Origin: Bacillota bacterium
GTDB taxonomy: Bacteria; Bacillota; Limnochordia; Limnochordales; ZCTH02-B6
Assembly (NCBI GenBank): GCA_017578085.1
Contig: PKQR01000040.1
Location: 1-15,951 of the forward strand
Reading direction: 5' to 3'
DNA: 15,951 bases
Within the stretch, counting starts at the first letter, position 1; each line of letters opens with the position of its first letter. The position numbers and the translations under genes were made by a program. The notes beneath the pieces are model-generated. The model was not told where the DNA came from and ran no database searches. It saw nothing but the letters and a program-made list of their open reading frames with translations. Below are positions 12,770 through 15,951 of this stretch, one piece after another.

Positions 12770-13555
12770 GTGGACCTCTTTAAGAAGGTCTCGAAAGTCG
12801 CCCAGCTGATGCAGCGGGAAGGGAACAACGTCAAGTTCGCGGACGTCGCGGCTACGTTGCGCGACATCCTCCCGGATACGAGTGTCTACGTCGTGAGCCG
12901 CAAGGGTAAGATTTTGGGCTATGCTTTGGCCGAGGGTTTTGAGAAGACCCCCTTTGACGCCGAGTGGCTCCACACCGGCCGCATGCCCGAGGACCTTGCC
13001 ACCTCGCTGCTGAAGGTTGGGGCCATCTCCACCGGCCCTGAGGCGCAGCGGGTCATCGGCGAGCCCCATGCATGCATTGTGCCGGTGGTGGGCGCCTCCC
13101 GCCGGGTGGGCAGCATCGTCCTGGTGCGCCTGGACGGCGACTTCAGCGATGAGGACCTGGTCCTCTTTGAGTTCGTCGGCACCGTGGTCGGCATGGTGAT
13201 CGCCACGGCCATCGACGACGCCGAGGAGGACGAGGCTGAGGAGAAGCGCATGGCCCGTTCGGCCATCCGCAGCCTGTCCTACTCGGAGATCTTGGCCATG
13301 CAGCACATCTTCGACGAGCTGGAGGGCGACGAAGGTCTGCTGGTGGCCAGCCGCATCGCGGACCAGGCCGGCATCACCCGGTCGGTGATTGTCAACGCCC
13401 TGCGCAAGCTCGCCTCGGCCAACGTCATCGAATCCCGCTCGCTGGGCATGAAGGGCACCTACTTGCGCATCCTCAACCCCGAGGTGCGCAAGGAGTTGGA
13501 GCGCCAGCGCTACCCGTACCCCTCCAACGGCGGGCTCATGAAGCGCCAGGCGTAA
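12770..13555 (+). CDS. codY: GTP- and branched-chain-amino-acid-sensing repressor CodY
   Basis: The global nutritional repressor of Bacillota, 261 aa, the usual length. The N-terminal GAF-type sensor (about 1-155) binds isoleucine or valine and begins MDLFKKVSKVAQLMQREGNN. A helical linker rich in Glu/Asp (about 150-165) joins the C-terminal winged helix, whose helix-turn-helix ASRIADQAGITRSVIVNAL starts at residue 193 and is followed by SRSLGMKGTYLRILN, the near-invariant part of the family. GTG 12770 has AAAGGA at 12755-12760, 9 nt upstream. In Bacillus codY closes the xerC-hslV-hslU-codY operon; here it stands alone with its own strong promoter and leader and is followed by hairpins. The known CodY box is AT-rich, so targets should be conspicuous in this GC-rich genome. 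Confidence 0.98.
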   Translation: MDLFKKVSKVAQLMQREGNNVKFADVAATLRDILPDTSVYVVSRKGKILGYALAEGFEKTPFDAEWLHTGRMPEDLATSLLKVGAISTGPEAQRVIGEPHACIVPVVGASRRVGSIVLVRLDGDFSDEDLVLFEFVGTVVGMVIATAIDDAEEDEAEEKRMARSAIRSLSYSEILAMQHIFDELEGDEGLLVASRIADQAGITRSVIVNALRKLASANVIESRSLGMKGTYLRILNPEVRKELERQRYPYPSNGGLMKRQA

Positions 13556-13563
13556 GCCGGGAA

Positions 13564-13634
13564 CCACGATAAGCCGGGACGAATCGTGGATCACAGAAGC
13601 CAAGGCGGCCCGCCCCAATCGGTGACGGGCCGCC
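13564..13634 (+). terminator. Two tandem hairpins after codY
   Basis: CCACGAT (13564-13570) pairs with ATCGTGG (13583-13589), and GGCGGCCCG (13604-13612) pairs with CGGGCCGCC (13626-13634) around a 13-nt loop, followed by CGCTTGT. They start 9 bp after the codY stop and end just before the hflX promoter. The second, GC-rich stem is the better terminator candidate, although its T-tail is weak. Confidence 0.65.
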
Positions 13635-13637
13635 CGC

Positions 13638-13655
13638 TTGTATGGTAGAATACAA
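13638..13655 (+). promoter_or_regulatory. Extended -10 promoter of hflX within a dyad
   Basis: TGG-TAGAAT (TGnTAnAAT type; TAGAAT at 13646-13651) forms an extended -10 with no recognisable -35. It lies inside a perfect inverted repeat: TTGTAT (13638-13643), GGTAGA, ATACAA (13650-13655). A repressor bound to this dyad would cover the -10, so it may be both promoter and operator. The leader to the hflX start would be about 135 nt. Confidence 0.5.
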
Positions 13656-13668
13656 AAAGGCGTGTTTG

Positions 13669-13719
13669 TCGCGAAGCAAGACGGCCCTTGTCCCCTGGTG
13701 GGAAAGGGCCGTTTCGCGA
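13669..13719 (+). other. Long hairpin in the hflX leader
   Basis: TCGCGAA (13669-13675) pairs with TTCGCGA (13713-13719), and ACGGCCCTT (13681-13689) pairs with AAGGGCCGT (13704-13712). At the top TCCC (13691-13694) pairs with GGGA (13700-13703) around CTGGT. A GCAAG bulge sits on the 5' side between the lower stems. Twenty pairs in 51 nt are visible. No T-run follows, so it is more likely a regulatory or stability element than a terminator. Confidence 0.7.
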
Positions 13720-13794
13720 TAGAGCGGGCCCGCCCGCCGATGCCCGGCGACGGCAGGCAGTCGGGCGCTGCCAAGGAACAACAGGGGTGAAGCC

Positions 13795-14889
13795 ATGGCC
13801 TCAGGTCCCGGGAACCCGACGGGCGAGCGAGTGCTGTTGATCGGCGTCGACGACCGGCTGGACGAGTTGGCGGAACTCGTGCGCAGCGCGGGCGGGCAGG
13901 TGGTGGGGAGCGTTGTGCAACGGCTCGACAGGCCGCTGGCCGCCACCTACATCGGCGTGGGTAAAGCCCGCGAAGCCAAGGCTCTCGCTTGGGAGCTGGG
14001 CGCGGACCTGGTCGTCGTCGACGACGAGCTGACCCCGGCACAGGCCCGGAACCTGGAGGAGCTCCTGGAACTGCCCGTCGTCGACCGGACGCAGCTGATC
14101 TTGGACATTTTCGCCCAGCGGGCCCGCACCAAGGAAGGCAAGCTCCAGGTGGAGCTCGCGCAGCTCACCTACCAGCTGACGCGCCTGGCAGGGTCCGGTG
14201 CGTCACTGTCGCGGCTTGGCGGTGGCATCGGCACCCGCGGTCCCGGCGAAACCAAGCTGGAGACGGACCGGCGGCGCATCCGGCGCCGCATCGCCATGAT
14301 CCGGCGGGAGCTGGAAGAGGTGCGGCGCACCCGGGCGGTGCAGCGGGCCGGCCGCCGCCGCACGGGGTTGCCCGTTATCGCGCTCGTCGGGTATACCAAC
14401 GCCGGCAAGTCTACCTTGATGAACGCCCTCACCCGCGCCGGGGTTTTGGCGGAAAACCGCCTTTTTGCGACGCTGGACCCGACCATCCGCCGGGTGACGC
14501 TGGCCCCGGGCCGCGATGCGCTCTTGACCGACACCGTCGGCTTCCTGCGCAAGCTGCCCCACCAGCTGGTCGCCGCATTCCGGGCGACGCTGGAAGAAGT
14601 TGAAGAGGCGGACATCCTGGTGCATGTAGTCGATGCCAGCCAGCCCGACGCGGAAGAGCGGATGGAGGCTGTCGAAGCGGTCCTGGATGAGATCGGGGCG
14701 CTGGGTAAGCCGATGGTGATCGCCTTCAACAAGCTGGATGCCGTGCCCGATCCGGCACAGGTGGAACAGTGGGCCCTGCGCACGCCTGCAGCGGTGGCCA
14801 TTTCCGCCAAGACCGGAGCGGGCCTAGACCGGCTGCGGGCGCTCTTGGCGAAGCAAGTGGACGAGCTCGAGGGGAGGTCCGACCAGTGA
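13795..14889 (+). CDS. hflX: Ribosome-associated GTPase HflX
   Basis: A translational GTPase that binds the 50S subunit and splits or rescues stalled ribosomes under stress. 364 aa. The N-terminal HflX domain shows YIGVGKAREAK, VVDDELTPAQARNLEELLEL, the long ILDIFAQRARTKEGKLQVEL and GGGIGTRGPGETKLETDRRR. The G domain has GYTNAGKS at 199-206 (G1), TLDPT (G2), DTVGF from 246 (G3), NKLD from 312 (G4) and SAKTG from 337 (G5). The protein ends 27 residues after G5 begins, so the roughly 60-80-residue C-terminal domain of the E. coli and B. subtilis proteins (about 420-426 aa) is missing. ATG 13795 has AGGGG 7 nt upstream. The stop overlaps the next gene by 4 bp. Confidence 0.97.
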   Translation: MASGPGNPTGERVLLIGVDDRLDELAELVRSAGGQVVGSVVQRLDRPLAATYIGVGKAREAKALAWELGADLVVVDDELTPAQARNLEELLELPVVDRTQLILDIFAQRARTKEGKLQVELAQLTYQLTRLAGSGASLSRLGGGIGTRGPGETKLETDRRRIRRRIAMIRRELEEVRRTRAVQRAGRRRTGLPVIALVGYTNAGKSTLMNALTRAGVLAENRLFATLDPTIRRVTLAPGRDALLTDTVGFLRKLPHQLVAAFRATLEEVEEADILVHVVDASQPDAEERMEAVEAVLDEIGALGKPMVIAFNKLDAVPDPAQVEQWALRTPAAVAISAKTGAGLDRLRALLAKQVDELEGRSDQ

Positions 14890-15038
14890 ACTGGTGGGAC
14901 CAGCTGCGGCACAAGTTTGCCCAGCTTTTCGGCGGCAGCCGGTTTCTGTGCGACGATTGCAAGTACAACTACGGGAATGCCTGCTGGCGGCCGGAGCGGC
15001 CCAACGCGACGCGGTGCCCTGACTACCGCCGGCGGTGA
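14886..15038 (+). CDS. 50-aa four-cysteine protein, possible metal site
   Basis: A very small protein, beginning MNWWDQLRHKFAQLFGG and ending with a cysteine-rich part, FLCDDCKYNYGNACWRPERP, then NATRCPDYRRR. The four cysteines (C-x2-C-x7-C-x10-C) could bind zinc or an iron-sulfur cluster; the charged ends suggest nucleic-acid or protein contact. No family is recognised with certainty. GTG 14886 overlaps the hflX stop by 4 bp and has a strong GGGGAGG site at 14871-14877, 8 nt upstream, so it is clearly translated with hflX. The frame is open further back to 14769, but only inside hflX. A link to ribosomes through HflX is guilt by association only. Confidence 0.82.
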   Translation: MNWWDQLRHKFAQLFGGSRFLCDDCKYNYGNACWRPERPNATRCPDYRRR

Positions 15039-15059
15039 GCCGGGAAAGAGGGTATCGGG

Positions 15060-15951
15060 ATGAAAGATTTGTTTTTCTATGGCGGTCAGGCCGTCATTGA
15101 AGGCGTGATGATGCGGGGCCGGCGGGCGATGGCCATCGGCGTGCGCCGGCCGGACGGCTCCATCGCGGTGCACGAGCAGGCGCTGGTGCCGTGGTCGCAG
15201 CGGTATCCCATCCTGCGGCGGCCTTTGCTTCGCGGCGCTGTGGCGTTGGTGGAAGCCTTGGTCCTCGGTATACGGGCCCTGAATTTTTCGGCGGCGCAGG
15301 CCACCGACGGCCAGGAGGAGCCCTTGAGCGCCAAGGAGCTGGCCTTGTCCCTGGCGCTGGCCGTCGGCTTGACGGTGGGCCTGTTTGTGGTGCTGCCGGC
15401 CTACGTGATCCGCCTCATCCAGGACGCGATCGCCCACAACGTGGTGCTGAACCTGGTGGAGGGCCTGATCAAGATCACCGTGTTTGCCCTGTACATCCTG
15501 GCCATCGGGCAAATGCCCGACGTGCGGCGCGTGTTCCAATATCACGGGGCGGAGCACAAGGCCATCAACTGCTACGAAGCGGGGTTGCCGCTGACGGTGG
15601 AAAACGTGGCCCGGCAGAGCATCGTGCACACCCGCTGCGGCACCAACTTCATCCTGATTGTGCTGTTTATGAGCGTTTTCGCCTTTTCGTTCTTTGGCCG
15701 GCCGCCCTTTCTCGAGCGGGTCTTGATCCACCTCCTGCTCATGCCGGTGGTGGCCGGTTTGTCCTACGAAATCATCCGCCACGCCGCCCGGGACGACGCA
15801 TGGCCCGTGGTGCGCTGGATTGCGACGCCGGGCCTGTGGATGCAGCGGCTGACGACGCGCCCGCCCGAGCGGGACCAGCTTGAGGTGGCCATCGCGGCCT
15901 TGGAGCGAGTGCTGGTGCGGGACGGGGCGCTGGCGGCGGATGTGACGCCGG
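15060..15951 (+). CDS. yqhQ: YqhQ, DUF1385 membrane protein (3' end outside window)
   Basis: A conserved Bacillota membrane protein of unknown function; 297 codons are visible without a stop, against about 318 aa in Bacillus, so little is missing. It starts MKDLFFYGGQAVIEGVMMRG, the family's signature N-terminus, and continues with two hydrophobic segments (about 98-118 and 132-155), the conserved FQYHGAEHKAINCYEAG and HTRCGTNFI (His and Cys suggest metal binding), further helices (about 198-240), and the family's end PGLWMQRLTTRPPERDQLEV. ATG 15060 has AGAGGG at 15047-15052, 7 nt upstream. It is the third gene after hflX, 21 bp past the preceding stop. In Bacillus it neighbours efp/yqhP-type genes; what follows here is not in the window. 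Confidence 0.94.
   Translation, partial: MKDLFFYGGQAVIEGVMMRGRRAMAIGVRRPDGSIAVHEQALVPWSQRYPILRRPLLRGAVALVEALVLGIRALNFSAAQATDGQEEPLSAKELALSLALAVGLTVGLFVVLPAYVIRLIQDAIAHNVVLNLVEGLIKITVFALYILAIGQMPDVRRVFQYHGAEHKAINCYEAGLPLTVENVARQSIVHTRCGTNFILIVLFMSVFAFSFFGRPPFLERVLIHLLLMPVVAGLSYEIIRHAARDDAWPVVRWIATPGLWMQRLTTRPPERDQLEVAIAALERVLVRDGALAADVTP

Noticed and set aside
12608..14041. 477-aa open frame on the minus strand
   Set aside because: It runs antisense across codY, the hflX promoter region and the start of hflX, with no recognisable domain.
14169..15782. 537-aa open frame on the minus strand
   Set aside because: It lies opposite hflX, the Cys4 gene and yqhQ, all with clear family motifs; its translation is His/Gln/Arg-rich without motifs. 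It is a GC-driven antisense shadow.

Overview
This is a high-GC, gene-dense chromosomal window from a spore-forming, Gram-positive-type bacterium. The sporulation pair spmA/spmB, the branched-chain-amino-acid/GTP sensor CodY, a DarA-type cyclic-di-AMP receptor, a D-amino-acid transaminase and YqhQ (DUF1385) are Bacillota marker genes. GTG and TTG starts with GGAGG-type ribosome sites are frequent, and gene pairs often overlap by 4 bp (GTGA). Together with the GC content this suggests a high-GC Bacillota lineage, for example Symbiobacterium-, Thermaerobacter- or Limnochordia-like. The lineage is an inference; no rRNA is present.

Layout. (1) Bases 3-3931, plus strand: the 3' two thirds of guaB, overlapped by a CPBP intramembrane protease gene. 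A leader region follows with a possible 41-aa membrane peptide, a perfect nested hairpin and three tandem 32-bp repeats. It ends in a bifunctional folate gene, dihydropteroate synthase fused to HPPK. (2) 3983-4303, minus strand: darA, convergent with folPK. (3) 4602-8808, plus strand: a four-gene operon with a small membrane protein, a six-hairpin glycosidase, a patatin-like hydrolase and D-amino-acid transaminase, ending at two hairpins. (4) 8867-11064, minus strand: spmA, spmB and an anchored Gly/Gln-tailed protein read as one operon. A separate 59-aa two-helix membrane protein follows with its own near-consensus promoter. (5) 11287-11640, plus strand: a small zinc-ribbon membrane protein, separated by a strong bidirectional hairpin from a minus-strand tRNA-Leu(CAG) with encoded CCA and a clear sigma-A promoter. 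(6) 11895-12494: about 600 bp without a convincing gene. It contains AT-rich patches with Spo0A-like and CodY-like motifs and several dyads, and it ends in a perfect TTGACA/TATAAT promoter. (7) 12770-13555: codY behind a roughly 260-nt structured leader. (8) 13795 to the end, plus strand: hflX, a 50-aa four-cysteine protein and yqhQ (cut by the window end). This operon is led by an extended -10 promoter centred in a dyad and by a long hairpin leader.

Most genes belong to recognisable families: purine and folate synthesis, cyclic-di-AMP and amino-acid sensing, peptidoglycan D-amino-acid supply, spore maturation and a ribosome-associated GTPase. The less described parts are the regulatory DNA around codY and hflX, the repeat-bearing folPK leader, the reversed-order DHPS-HPPK fusion, and several very small proteins at 1889-2014, 8867-9046 and 14886-15038. 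I see no phage, transposon, CRISPR array or obvious defence system.
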